From the NCBI RefSeq assembly GCF_005870085.1, contig NZ_SZNM01000035.1, forward strand, positions 1 to 32,879: a DNA stretch of 32,879 nucleotides, in the 5' to 3' direction. A program made the translations under genes and the position numbers. This stretch comes from Aquibacillus sediminis (GTDB lineage: Bacteria > Bacillota > Bacilli > Bacillales > Amphibacillaceae). Every line of letters begins with the position of its first letter. The stretch's first letter is position 1. The notes below the pieces were generated by a model. That model worked only from the letters and a program-made list of their open reading frames with translations, was not told where the DNA came from and searched no databases. Positions 1 to 6,889 of the stretch are shown here, piece after piece.

Positions 1-148
1 GTTTCCTTTACCAAGTTAGCTGAGGCCGTGCCCATGGAAAGCGTAGTATTCTGCCGTAGCGATGGTATAACACTTATTTTAATCAGAATAGAAGAAAGCA
101 GAATTACAATAGTTATTGCACAGTATACAGCTTTTGCGCAATAACATC
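1..148 (+). repeat. Interspersed repeat, left copy (cut by window edge)
   Basis: Positions 1 to about 148 match the reverse complement of 32011-32155 with roughly 85% identity by eye, including the shared core TGAGGCCGTGCCCATGGAAA and a shared CACAGTATACAGC near the other end. There is a one-base indel near the start. The element probably extends beyond the window. It resembles the right arm of palindromic interspersed repeats common in Bacillaceae intergenic DNA (arms containing GGAAAGCG and TTCGCTG). No coding function is seen. Positions 149-347 hold nothing recognisable apart from a weak GC-rich stem near 313-332 that might end the downstream peptidase transcript. Confidence 0.75.
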
Positions 149-347
149 ATTTAAAGATTGAGGTCAATTTTTCCTTTAATTCTACTTCTATTATAATCGA
201 AGGAAATTGCGAATGTACACTGAAGTGTGGTTTGGGTAGGGGACCAATAATAGGAAAAAAACAAGTGTACGCAGAGGCTGAAGACGGGATGTGAAAAAGA
301 ATGCTCCTAAGCGGCTACCAAAGGAACCGCGTTAGAAACGTTAAGGT

Positions 348-2342
348 TTACAGATAAGTATCAAACCACTCCACGATCTCATTCAAGCGGCTAATTCTTA
401 ATGCCGGCTTTCCATTTCGAGATAATCCGTGATTAGATTCGGGATAACGAACAAATTTCGTTGGGATACCGCGGTGTTTTAGCGCTACATAAAATTGTTC
501 GCCTTGTTCAATTGGACAGCGGTAATCTTTTTCACTATGGATAACTAGTGTTGGTGTCTCTACATTATTTACATAGCGAAGAGGGGATTGGTTCCACATT
601 TTATCTGGGTTTTCGAGCATCGATGTTTTCAATTCCCACTCCGTGAAGAAGTAACCAATATCACTTACCCCATAAAAGCTAAGCCAGTTACTAATTGAAC
701 GTTGCGTCACCGCTGCTTTAAACAGATTGGTATGGCCAACGATCCAGTTTGTCATAAAGCCACCATAACTACCACCAGTAACGCCAAGACGCTCTTTGTC
801 AATCCAATCATATGTTTCGACTGTATAATTGGTCGCATCGATAATGTCTTGGTAGTCGCCGCCACCGTAATCACCACGTACAGCATCGACAAAAGCTTGT
901 CCATACCCATGACTACCGCGCGGGTTGATGTATAACACACCGTAGCCCTTGGCAGCAAGTACTTGGAATTCATGCATGAACGCATTGCTGTACATCATAT
1001 GTGGTCCACCATGAATTTCCACGATTAATGGATATTTTTTTCCCTCCTCAAATCCAATAGGTTTCATGATCCATCCATGTAATGGGATACCATCTCGAGC
1101 TAGAAATTCGATTGCTTCTGTTTCTGCAATATACCTTTCACCAAGCCAAGCTTGATTCGACGTTGTTAACCGTTGTTCCTTTTTATCATCAAGGTTGACA
1201 AGATAAAGATCACCAGGAGTTTGGTTATCACTGATGGCGATCGCTAGTTTTTGTTGGTTCATATCGAAACTAAATGCATAGATTTGGCGATTGCCACTAA
1301 GGACAGTAGAAACTTTTTCATCTACTAAATTGACTTGGTAGAGATGTGTATTTCCGTGGTCACTCGCTAGGAAAAATAGTTTGCTTGCATCATTTGCCCA
1401 AACGGCTCCAGCATTTCCCACGCCTGTTGCCATGTCGTTAATGGCTACATCTTCTGCATGGACATCCCAATCTTCTGTCAAACATCTAAGTTGTTTAGTT
1501 GCAAGATCTAATACCCATACGCGTGTTAAGGTAGCGTTCGTATAAGCTAGGTCGTGTCCTAATAATGAGATTTGTGAACCATCAGGGGAGTAGTTTGGTG
1601 AATCAAACATTCCTTCGCCATTAGTTAGTTTTGTTATTTGTTTACTAGCTAGGTCGATTTCAAAAATGTCTATCCTAAACGTACGATCTGGGTCGTCTGT
1701 TTGATTGGATGCAAAGGCAATTCGTTTCCCATCAGGTGAAAAGGCGCCATCATGATGATCAAACAGGCCATCGGTAAGTTGCGTAGCTGCACCAGTCTCA
1801 AGATCGATGACCACCAATTGTTGGTAGTTATTCTTTAACAACCCTTCTCCTTCAGCTTTATATTTTAACCGGGTTGTCACATACGGTTTAAGTTCTGCAT
1901 CTTTTGATTCTTTGTTATTATTACTAGCCTCTTCGCCATTTAATGGCTCTTCTTCCTCAAGCGAAACTGTCACTAACAGTTGTTTGCCGTCAGGGGAATA
2001 GACAGGGTTTGTTGCCCCATTGCTAAAATGTGTCAGTTGCTGTGCTTCTCCACCAGTTAATGAAATTGACCAAATTTGTTGTTTACCTGAGCGATTGGAA
2101 ACAAATAAAATCGTGTTTCCGTCTGGTGACCAGCGAGGATTGGTATCATTTGCATCAGCTTGAGTGAAACGCGTCTCCACACCTGTTGTAACATCTTTTA
2201 CATATAAACTTGATTGATAGTTTTTCTTATCATTAATAATACGCTTGACGAATACCACCTTTGTCCCATCCGGTGATAGTTGCGGATCAGAGATAAATGA
2301 AAATTTTAATAGATCTTTTGCTACGATACCTGGTTTTGTCAT
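348..2342 (-). CDS. S9 family (acylaminoacyl-/prolyl oligopeptidase-like) peptidase
   Basis: A 664-residue serine peptidase, probably cytoplasmic because no signal peptide is visible. The N-terminal ~400 residues contain repeated SPDG motifs (for example LSPDGTK, WSPDGNT, YSPDGKQ, FSPDGKR) typical of a TolB/PD40 beta-propeller that gates access to the active site. The C-terminal alpha/beta-hydrolase domain carries the nucleophile in GGSYGG (about S525), acid about D606 in SEKDYRCP and histidine about H638 in ESNHG. Family members remove acylated or short N-terminal residues from oligopeptides. Length matches the B. subtilis YuxL type. The ATG is preceded by AAAGGAAG at proper spacing. It stands alone on the minus strand, with a double-hairpin repeat about 58 bp upstream. 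Substrate preference cannot be read from sequence. Confidence 0.93.
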   Translation of the reverse strand: MTKPGIVAKDLLKFSFISDPQLSPDGTKVVFVKRIINDKKNYQSSLYVKDVTTGVETRFTQADANDTNPRWSPDGNTILFVSNRSGKQQIWSISLTGGEAQQLTHFSNGATNPVYSPDGKQLLVTVSLEEEEPLNGEEASNNNKESKDAELKPYVTTRLKYKAEGEGLLKNNYQQLVVIDLETGAATQLTDGLFDHHDGAFSPDGKRIAFASNQTDDPDRTFRIDIFEIDLASKQITKLTNGEGMFDSPNYSPDGSQISLLGHDLAYTNATLTRVWVLDLATKQLRCLTEDWDVHAEDVAINDMATGVGNAGAVWANDASKLFFLASDHGNTHLYQVNLVDEKVSTVLSGNRQIYAFSFDMNQQKLAIAISDNQTPGDLYLVNLDDKKEQRLTTSNQAWLGERYIAETEAIEFLARDGIPLHGWIMKPIGFEEGKKYPLIVEIHGGPHMMYSNAFMHEFQVLAAKGYGVLYINPRGSHGYGQAFVDAVRGDYGGGDYQDIIDATNYTVETYDWIDKERLGVTGGSYGGFMTNWIVGHTNLFKAAVTQRSISNWLSFYGVSDIGYFFTEWELKTSMLENPDKMWNQSPLRYVNNVETPTLVIHSEKDYRCPIEQGEQFYVALKHRGIPTKFVRYPESNHGLSRNGKPALRISRLNEIVEWFDTYL

Positions 2343-2400
2343 GGGTTTTCTTCCTTTCTACTGTTTGCATGATTTGGTTTATCCCGGTGCAACCGTCCGT

Positions 2401-2540
2401 AAGACTCCCACTTCGAAACATGAAGGAAAACGGAAGATGTTTAAGTGGGAGTAAACTTTCGCTTTCACCCCGATTCGTTCAACTAACAATCAGTGGGGGG
2501 GGGGAGGCAAAACCCCCACTGATTGAAGTTTCACTTTATG
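2401..2540 (-). repeat. Double-hairpin intergenic repeat, copy A
   Basis: Two perfect stems lie here: ACTCCCACTT (2404-2413) with AAGTGGGAGT (2443-2452), and CAATCAGTGGGGG (2487-2499) with CCCCCACTGATTG (2513-2525). A linker with CGTTCAAC separates them. The same order of elements, with recognisable sequence similarity, recurs at 11405-11540. Both copies lie about 58 bp upstream of a minus-strand peptidase start, in the same orientation. The stretch could be transcribed as a structured leader or be a mobile-element remnant. The loop of the second stem holds a run of ten G on the plus strand. Confidence 0.6.
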
Positions 2541-2580
2541 AATTCATAGTAAAGAAAAGGATAAGAGTTTAGCAACTTTT

Positions 2581-2610
2581 AGGTCCCAGTGTTTGTATCT
2601 CCTGGGACCT
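2581..2610 (-). terminator. Stem-loop downstream of the His-rich gene
   Basis: AGGTCCCAG pairs perfectly with CTGGGACCT around a 12-nt loop, 23 bp past the stop of the minus-strand His-rich gene. No clear T-run follows on the minus strand, so it is either a weak terminator or an mRNA 3'-end protector. Confidence 0.4.
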
Positions 2611-2633
2611 TGATGATAGTGTGATAGAATTGT

Positions 2634-2852
2634 TTAGTTATTCGAACGACCGTAGTAGCCGCCATGATGTCCGTGATGGTGGTGATGCCAAGGGTGATGG
2701 TGATGATGTCCATGATGATGCCCATGATGGTGATGGTGCCAAGGATAAAAGCTTCCATGGTGATGCCCGTGATGATGCCATGGGTAGAATCCACTTCCTC
2801 CATATCCGTATGGGTTTCCGTATCCGTAAAATCCAGGTAATTGTCGCTTCAT
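2634..2852 (-). CDS. Small histidine/glycine-rich protein, possible metal-binding or spore-coat protein
   Basis: A 72-residue protein with 26 His and 15 Gly. After an aromatic/Gly-rich head (GFYGYGNPYGYGG) come runs of two to five His separated by single Gly or PW, ending GGYYGRSNN. The start is set by a very strong AAAGGAGGAGGG box six bases before the ATG. The neighbouring reading frame through the same DNA is a low-complexity shadow. No transmembrane segment or signal peptide is visible. Such composition suggests binding of Ni, Zn, Cu or Co, or a structural role in a spore coat; both are inference. A CATAAGCTA element upstream fits a SigK/SigE -10 box and would agree with a spore role. Confidence 0.75.
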   Translation of the reverse strand: MKRQLPGFYGYGNPYGYGGSGFYPWHHHGHHHGSFYPWHHHHHGHHHGHHHHHPWHHHHHGHHGGYYGRSNN

Positions 2853-2875
2853 TTTTCCCTCCTCCTTTATTTCTA

Positions 2876-2884
2876 TAGCTTATG
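2876..2884 (-). promoter_or_regulatory. Possible SigE/SigK-type -10 element
   Basis: CATAAGCTA on the minus strand matches CATAnnnTA, the -10 consensus of late mother-cell sigma factors, and would start transcription just before the strong ribosome binding site of the His-rich gene. No convincing -35 element is seen at standard spacing, so the call is weak. Confidence 0.25.
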
Positions 2885-3115
2885 ACAGTAGGAGGGGGTT
2901 AGACTGTGTAGCGGCCTATAAATCTTTTGTGTTGGGCATTGTCACCGTTTGCATTTGCTTTGTTGCTAGCTGTTGAAGTTTCTTATCCGTGATGGTATAG
3001 TATGAGATACAATTGTATGATTTGGAAGCGTAATAATTTTTCCTTCCAGCGCATAGCTTCTGTTAGTAGAACGTATGTTACACGAAAACTAATCCAGAAA
3101 GCGGGGAGTGTTTAG

Positions 3116-3445
3116 ATGATGTCAAGCAAGGACAAAGTCATTAGCCTCAACGATTACAGACGTAGAAGAAATGGATTAGACAAACCGCTTTTCAGCAAGC
3201 CGACAAACATTGTGATTGAGGATCCCAACAATCCTGAAAAGTACGGTGAATATGCGGTTGTTTGTAACTTAGTTCATGAAGATCGGCAGTTTTTGGCAAT
3301 GGAGCGTGAGGATCAAGAAGAAGATCGTTACACCATGGTCGAAGGGATTGTGGAAAATGGTTCGCTCGTAAGGGTAGAGCCAATCGCAGAAGATGAATAC
3401 GATGAAATTGAATCAAAGTTCTCGAGAATTTTTGCTCAATTTTAA
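3116..3445 (+). CDS. Small acidic DUF1292-like protein
   Basis: A 109-residue soluble acidic protein. The N-terminus is basic (a KVISLNDYRRRRN stretch); the remainder, from about residue 30, has the alternating strand pattern and the ending VRVEPIAEDEYDEIESKFSRIF that resembles DUF1292 (YrzB-like) proteins, whose function is unknown. A GGGGAG box lies before two in-frame ATGs (3116 and 3119); either could be used. It appears monocistronic, with a hairpin 53 bp after the stop. The family assignment rests on pattern recognition only. Confidence 0.7.
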   Translation: MMSSKDKVISLNDYRRRRNGLDKPLFSKPTNIVIEDPNNPEKYGEYAVVCNLVHEDRQFLAMEREDQEEDRYTMVEGIVENGSLVRVEPIAEDEYDEIESKFSRIFAQF

Positions 3446-3497
3446 TCAACATTAGAACGTCACTATGTTAAAAGAAAATAGAATAAAGAAACATCAG

Positions 3498-3556
3498 CCC
3501 TATTCGTGCCCTCGGAGTATTGTGAAATCTCAAATGGATGCATGAATAGGGTTTAT
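3498..3556 (+). terminator. Long-loop hairpin after the DUF1292-like gene
   Basis: CCCTATTCGTGC (3498-3509) pairs with GCATGAATAGGG (3540-3551) with one mismatch, followed by TTTATT. The loop is about 30 nt, so it is a plausible but imperfect terminator. The rest of 3446-3793 holds no gene; a small ACATG/CATGT inverted pair lies near 3670-3690. Confidence 0.45.
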
Positions 3557-3793
3557 TAATGCCTTCGTTGTGGGGAATGCAGCAAGCAAAATTTGTTGAA
3601 GAATTTTCCTAGATAAACAACGCAACGAACTTTCAATCATTCTATTCCTCTTCGCCTGATTGCTAAAACATGTCATTACATAGCATGTACGTTCATTAGC
3701 CTTGGATTGGATACTAGTACAATAGAAAAAAATCCAGTATAATAATGTTTTAAATAACGTATGTAATAAAAATCTATTTACAGAGGGGTAATT

Positions 3794-4066
3794 ATGAGTA
3801 AGAAAAAGGATCCGCGGTTTAAAATAGCGAATCGGGAAGCATTAATTGGTGTTGGACTAGCGGTTTTTAATTTTGTTTGGTGGTTTGCTTTTGCCTATGG
3901 GTTGGGAAGTAAATCGCCGGAAAACTATCAATATATTTTGGGATTGCCTGCATGGTTCTTCTATAGTTGTGTATTAGGTTTAGTGATTATGGTAATTGCC
4001 GTTAGCCTTATTGTGAAAAAAGGTTTTGTTGATGTTCCATTTGAAGATGAGGAGGTGGATCGATGA
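3794..4066 (+). CDS. yhdT: YhdT family small membrane protein (DUF997), partner of PanF
   Basis: A 90-residue protein with two predicted membrane helices (about 17-37 and 51-75), a basic N-terminus (MSKKKDPRFKIANREA) and an acidic C-terminus. Length and layout fit the YhdT/DUF997 family, which is typically encoded directly before a sodium/pantothenate symporter. AGAGGGGT precedes the ATG. Its last four bases overlap the next gene (ATGA), implying translational coupling. Its role is probably accessory to PanF, but its biochemical function is not established. Confidence 0.88.
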   Translation: MSKKKDPRFKIANREALIGVGLAVFNFVWWFAFAYGLGSKSPENYQYILGLPAWFFYSCVLGLVIMVIAVSLIVKKGFVDVPFEDEEVDR

Positions 4067-5499
4067 ACTGGGAAGTAATTATTCCACTATTCCTCTTTTT
4101 ATTGATTATCTTTGCGATTGGATTTTGGGCTAGTGGGCATGTCCGCGCATCTAGTTCTTTCTTGCAAGAATATTTTTTAGGTGGACGAGAATTAGGTGGC
4201 TTAATTCTAGCTATGACGATGATCGCTACATATGGAAGTGCTAGTAGTTTTATAGGGGGACCAGGTGTTGCCTATACAGAAGGGTTAGGCTGGGTATTAC
4301 TTTCAATGACCCAAGTTGTTACAGGATACTTTGTGTTAATGATCTTAGGGAAAAAATTCGCGATTGTGACAAGAAAGTATCAAGCGATCACCTTGGTTGA
4401 CTATTTGAAACATCGTTATGATAGTAAAATCGTTGTGATCACTGCTGCTGTCAGTATCATCATCTTTTTATTTTCTGCGATGGCCGCCCAGTGGATAGGT
4501 GGTGCCCGGTTAATTGAGTCATTGACTGGTTTGCAATATACTTCAGCCTTATTTATTTTTGCAGTTTCCGTCCTAATCTATGTGATAATTGGTGGATTTA
4601 GAGCGGTAGCGTTAACCGATACGGTTCAGGGGATTGTGATGTTTTTTGGTACGTTAATTCTATTAATTGCAACGATTGTTGCTGGTGGTGGAATTTCGAA
4701 CATCATGACAGACTTAACGACTGAAAATCCCAATCTAGTCACCCCATTTGGATCGGATGGAAGTCTTACACCTGCTTACGTATCATCGTTTTGGATTTTA
4801 GTTGGTGTCGGAGTGGTTGGCCTGCCACAGGTCACCATTCGTGCAATGTCTTATAAAAATGCACAAGCAATGCACCGAGCGATCATTATTGGCACGATTG
4901 TTGTAGGGTTCATTATGTTAAACATGCATTTAATTGGCGTCTTCGCGCGTCCGATCCTTCCAGGAATTGAAGTAGGCGATAAGGTGATGCCAATGATCGC
5001 GATGGAAGTACTCCCGCCATGGATTGCAGGTATCGTCCTAGCTGCGCCAATGGCTGCAATCATGTCGACAGTCGATTCGTTACTATTACTCGTTAGTTCT
5101 GCTGTAGTGAAAGACGTCTATGTCAACTACATCAAGCCGGAAGCAACCCAAACCCAAGTGAAAAAATTAAGCTTTGGTGTGACGGGTGTGTTAGGTATTT
5201 TAGTGTTTGTGATGGCACTTGATCCACCTGATTTGCTTGTATGGTTAAACTTGTTTGCTTTTGGAGGATTGGAAGCAGCCTTCATTTGGCCTGTCGTGTT
5301 GGGACTCTATTGGAGTAGAGGGAATAAATACGGGGCAATCGCATCGATGGTTGTTGGGGTACTTAGCTATATCTTAATTGATAGTTTTTATCCAGAACCA
5401 TTGGGTATGCACTCCGTAACTTTTCCAGTGCTGATGTCACTGATTGCTTATATTGCTGGTAGTCTGTTAATTAGAGTTGAACAAAAGGAATCTATTTAA
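4063..5499 (+). CDS. panF: Sodium/pantothenate symporter PanF
   Basis: A 478-residue polytopic membrane protein of the sodium:solute symporter (SSS) family, with about 13 hydrophobic segments. Features seen: the early loop FLGGRELGG, the TYGSASSFIGGPG segment in helix 2 typical of SSS transporters, GFRAVALTDTVQGIVM in the middle, and AIMSTVDSLLLL, which carries the Na-site serines. Length matches E. coli PanF (483 aa) and the preceding yhdT gene supports pantothenate over proline as substrate. It would import pantothenate, the coenzyme A precursor, using the sodium gradient, which fits a salt-adapted cell. Ribosome binding is through AGGAGGTGG inside yhdT. The operon ends in a strong terminator. 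Confidence 0.92.
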   Translation: MNWEVIIPLFLFLLIIFAIGFWASGHVRASSSFLQEYFLGGRELGGLILAMTMIATYGSASSFIGGPGVAYTEGLGWVLLSMTQVVTGYFVLMILGKKFAIVTRKYQAITLVDYLKHRYDSKIVVITAAVSIIIFLFSAMAAQWIGGARLIESLTGLQYTSALFIFAVSVLIYVIIGGFRAVALTDTVQGIVMFFGTLILLIATIVAGGGISNIMTDLTTENPNLVTPFGSDGSLTPAYVSSFWILVGVGVVGLPQVTIRAMSYKNAQAMHRAIIIGTIVVGFIMLNMHLIGVFARPILPGIEVGDKVMPMIAMEVLPPWIAGIVLAAPMAAIMSTVDSLLLLVSSAVVKDVYVNYIKPEATQTQVKKLSFGVTGVLGILVFVMALDPPDLLVWLNLFAFGGLEAAFIWPVVLGLYWSRGNKYGAIASMVVGVLSYILIDSFYPEPLGMHSVTFPVLMSLIAYIAGSLLIRVEQKESI

Positions 5500-5501
5500 T
5501 C

Positions 5502-5562
5502 AAAACGGAATGAGGAATCGCTTGTAGAGACGAAGCGGTTCCTCATTCCGTTTTGTTCTTTT
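5502..5562 (+). terminator. Strong intrinsic terminator of yhdT-panF
   Basis: AAAACGGAATGAGGAA pairs with TTCCTCATTCCGTTTT, continuing with CGCTT/AAGCG, followed by TTTTGTTCTTTT. It starts two bases after the panF stop. The arms are an inverted pair of the CGGTTCCTCATTCCG motif that recurs at 5858-5903 and 25811-25987. Confidence 0.93.
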
Positions 5563-5572
5563 GAAGGTGGGA

Positions 5573-5697
5573 GCGGACATATAATTCGCTATTTGCTGGA
5601 AAAAGAGGTTTTTGGGACTGTATGCGGACATGTCCAAAATGTCCGATCCATTGCAAAAATAGGGCAAAATTTTAAAAATAGTGTACTCAATGTCCGC
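5573..5697. repeat. GCGGACAT motif cluster with ~51-bp pitch
   Basis: GCGGACAT occurs at 5573 and 5624, and its inverted form ATGTCCG(C) at 5639 and 5690, so both pairs are 51 bp apart. The central pair forms a small hairpin (GGACAT/ATGTCC). No credible gene lies in 5500-6274, and the open minus-strand frame across this area has no ribosome binding site. Confidence 0.6.
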
Positions 5698-5857
5698 ATC
5701 ACAGGATCTTGAACTCGAATTAGGGTGGGAGTAGCATTTTAACAGTTGGACGAGGCTATCGAAAATGTCAATAAACATAGCCATTCGACTAATAGTGGTG
5801 AAGGACAAATGAATACGGATCTGTTTCGACTCTCAAAGTGTTGGATTAGCGAAATAA

Positions 5858-5903
5858 CGGAATGAGGGCCCGCATTAATGGATTAAACGGTTCGAGGTTC
5901 CGC
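5858..5903. repeat. Inverted pair of CGGTTCC-type repeat motifs
   Basis: CGGAATGAGGGCCCG (5858-5872) and CGGTTCGAGGTTCCGC (5888-5903) are head-to-head copies of the motif seen in the panF terminator, with the same 30-bp offset between copies as at 5506/5536. It belongs to the motif family also present at 25811-25987. Confidence 0.6.
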
Positions 5904-6196
5904 TTCCACCACATTCGATCCATCGAGCAAAACGGTAATATCAACCCAAACAACCAATTGATCATGTGCCTGGTTGTTTTTATTTTTTTGCCGACCCGAC
6001 CATAACTTCTTCACAAAACAACAATCATTAGTTTACACGTAAAAACGACCTCTTCACAAAAAAATTCAGACTATTTACATTACAAACAAAAAAGTACAAA
6101 ATGTCATGTTTTAGACAAATTTTCATGCCAAGACGTTTATAATGCGGCTCAACGTTGCTAATTGCTAGGCTGGTAACACATGTCCAAAGGCGCCGG

Positions 6197-6239
6197 TGTG
6201 ATATTTTTCACAGTCAGTAACAAAATTTACCACTACGAT
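6197..6239 (+). promoter_or_regulatory. Crp/Fnr-type operator with candidate promoter for the ba3 oxidase operon
   Basis: TGTGA-TATTTT-TCACA at 6197-6212 is a perfect Crp/Fnr-family palindrome, identical in form to the B. subtilis Fnr consensus TGTGA-N6-TCACA. A TACGAT box at 6234-6239 could be the -10; the start would then be near 6246 and the operator centred near -41.5, the classical class II activator position. A second possible -10, TATAAT at 6138-6143, has no good -35 at 17 bp. Direct activation by Fnr under low oxygen is inference. Confidence 0.55.
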
Positions 6240-6274
6240 GTACCCAAACAGTTTCATTTCAAGGGGTGGAAATT

Positions 6275-6391
6275 ATGGGGAAAAAGAAAAATGAAGAAAA
6301 TTTGAAAGGGACATTGGTAAGCGTTTTCTTGGTTGGTTTTATTATTTTAATTATGTGGTTTGGCGCTTACGGTCTTTATTTATCGAGGTAA
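6275..6391 (+). CDS. cbaD: Cytochrome c oxidase subunit IIa (ba3-type, CbaD-like)
   Basis: A 38-residue protein, easily missed in gene calling. It has a charged N-terminus (MGKKKNEEN), then LKGTLVSVFLVGFIILIMW, a single membrane helix, ending YGLYLSR. This is the layout of the subunit IIa of B-type heme-copper oxidases, which supplies the helix that the short subunit II lacks. The start follows AAGGGGTGG at good spacing. It is the first gene of the oxidase operon, 27 bp before subunit II. The homology call rests on size, LKGTLVS motif and position. Confidence 0.88.
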   Translation: MGKKKNEENLKGTLVSVFLVGFIILIMWFGAYGLYLSR

Positions 6392-6418
6392 TGACATTAA
6401 AGAGAGAAGGTGATGGGA

Positions 6419-6889
6419 ATGCATTTTCACAGGTTTGAAAAAATTTGGTTGATTTTTGGAATGGTATCATTAATTGTATTTTTAAGCATTGTCGGGGTCA
6501 GTGCGTTTGCGATGGATCAACATCCATCAGGGGGAATGGACACGATCGATCCAGAGAAAGTGGAAGAGACTCCACCTTTTGATGACCCTGGTGTACGACA
6601 AATTGATGAAGATACGTATGAAGTTGTCATGATAGCTATGGCTTTCGGTTACGAGCCAAGTCAAATTGAAGTCCCTGCAGGTAAAGAGATTGTTTTTAAG
6701 GTAACAAGTACAGATGTGACCCATAGTTTCACCATCGTTGATACAAAAGTAAATATGATGGTTATCCCTGGGCAAATCAATGAAAAACGCTATACGTTTG
6801 ATGAGCCTGGTGAATATTTGGTGTTGTGTAATGAGTATTGTGGTGCTGGTCATCATGTGATGAGCACAACCATTAAGGTGGTGGAATAA
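6419..6889 (+). CDS. cbaB: Cytochrome c oxidase subunit II, ba3-type (CuA domain)
   Basis: A 156-residue subunit with one N-terminal membrane helix (about 9-31) and an extracytoplasmic cupredoxin domain. CuA ligands are visible: H102 in THSFTIV, then C137, C141, H145 and M148 in CNEYCGAGHHVM. It accepts electrons from cytochrome c and passes them to subunit I. A longer reading from GTG at 6410 (159 aa) is possible, but the GAGAAGG box ends at 6410, so ATG 6419 (MHFHRFEKIW) has the right spacing. Its stop overlaps the start of subunit I by one base (TAATG). Short length and the single helix point to the ba3/B-type class rather than aa3. Confidence 0.93.
   Translation: MHFHRFEKIWLIFGMVSLIVFLSIVGVSAFAMDQHPSGGMDTIDPEKVEETPPFDDPGVRQIDEDTYEVVMIAMAFGYEPSQIEVPAGKEIVFKVTSTDVTHSFTIVDTKVNMMVIPGQINEKRYTFDEPGEYLVLCNEYCGAGHHVMSTTIKVVE

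Noticed and set aside
2579-2803. Alternative Ile/Met/Thr-rich frame over the His-rich gene
   Set aside because: It is a shadow of the CAT/CAC repeats; the His frame has the strong ribosome binding site.
2897-3010. Minus-strand open frame upstream of the His-rich gene
   Set aside because: A short coding-like stretch ends near 2918, but no start codon with a ribosome binding site was found and no family is recognised.
5500-5808. Minus-strand 102-aa open frame after panF
   Set aside because: It covers the panF terminator and the GCGGACAT repeats; no ribosome binding site and no recognisable protein features.
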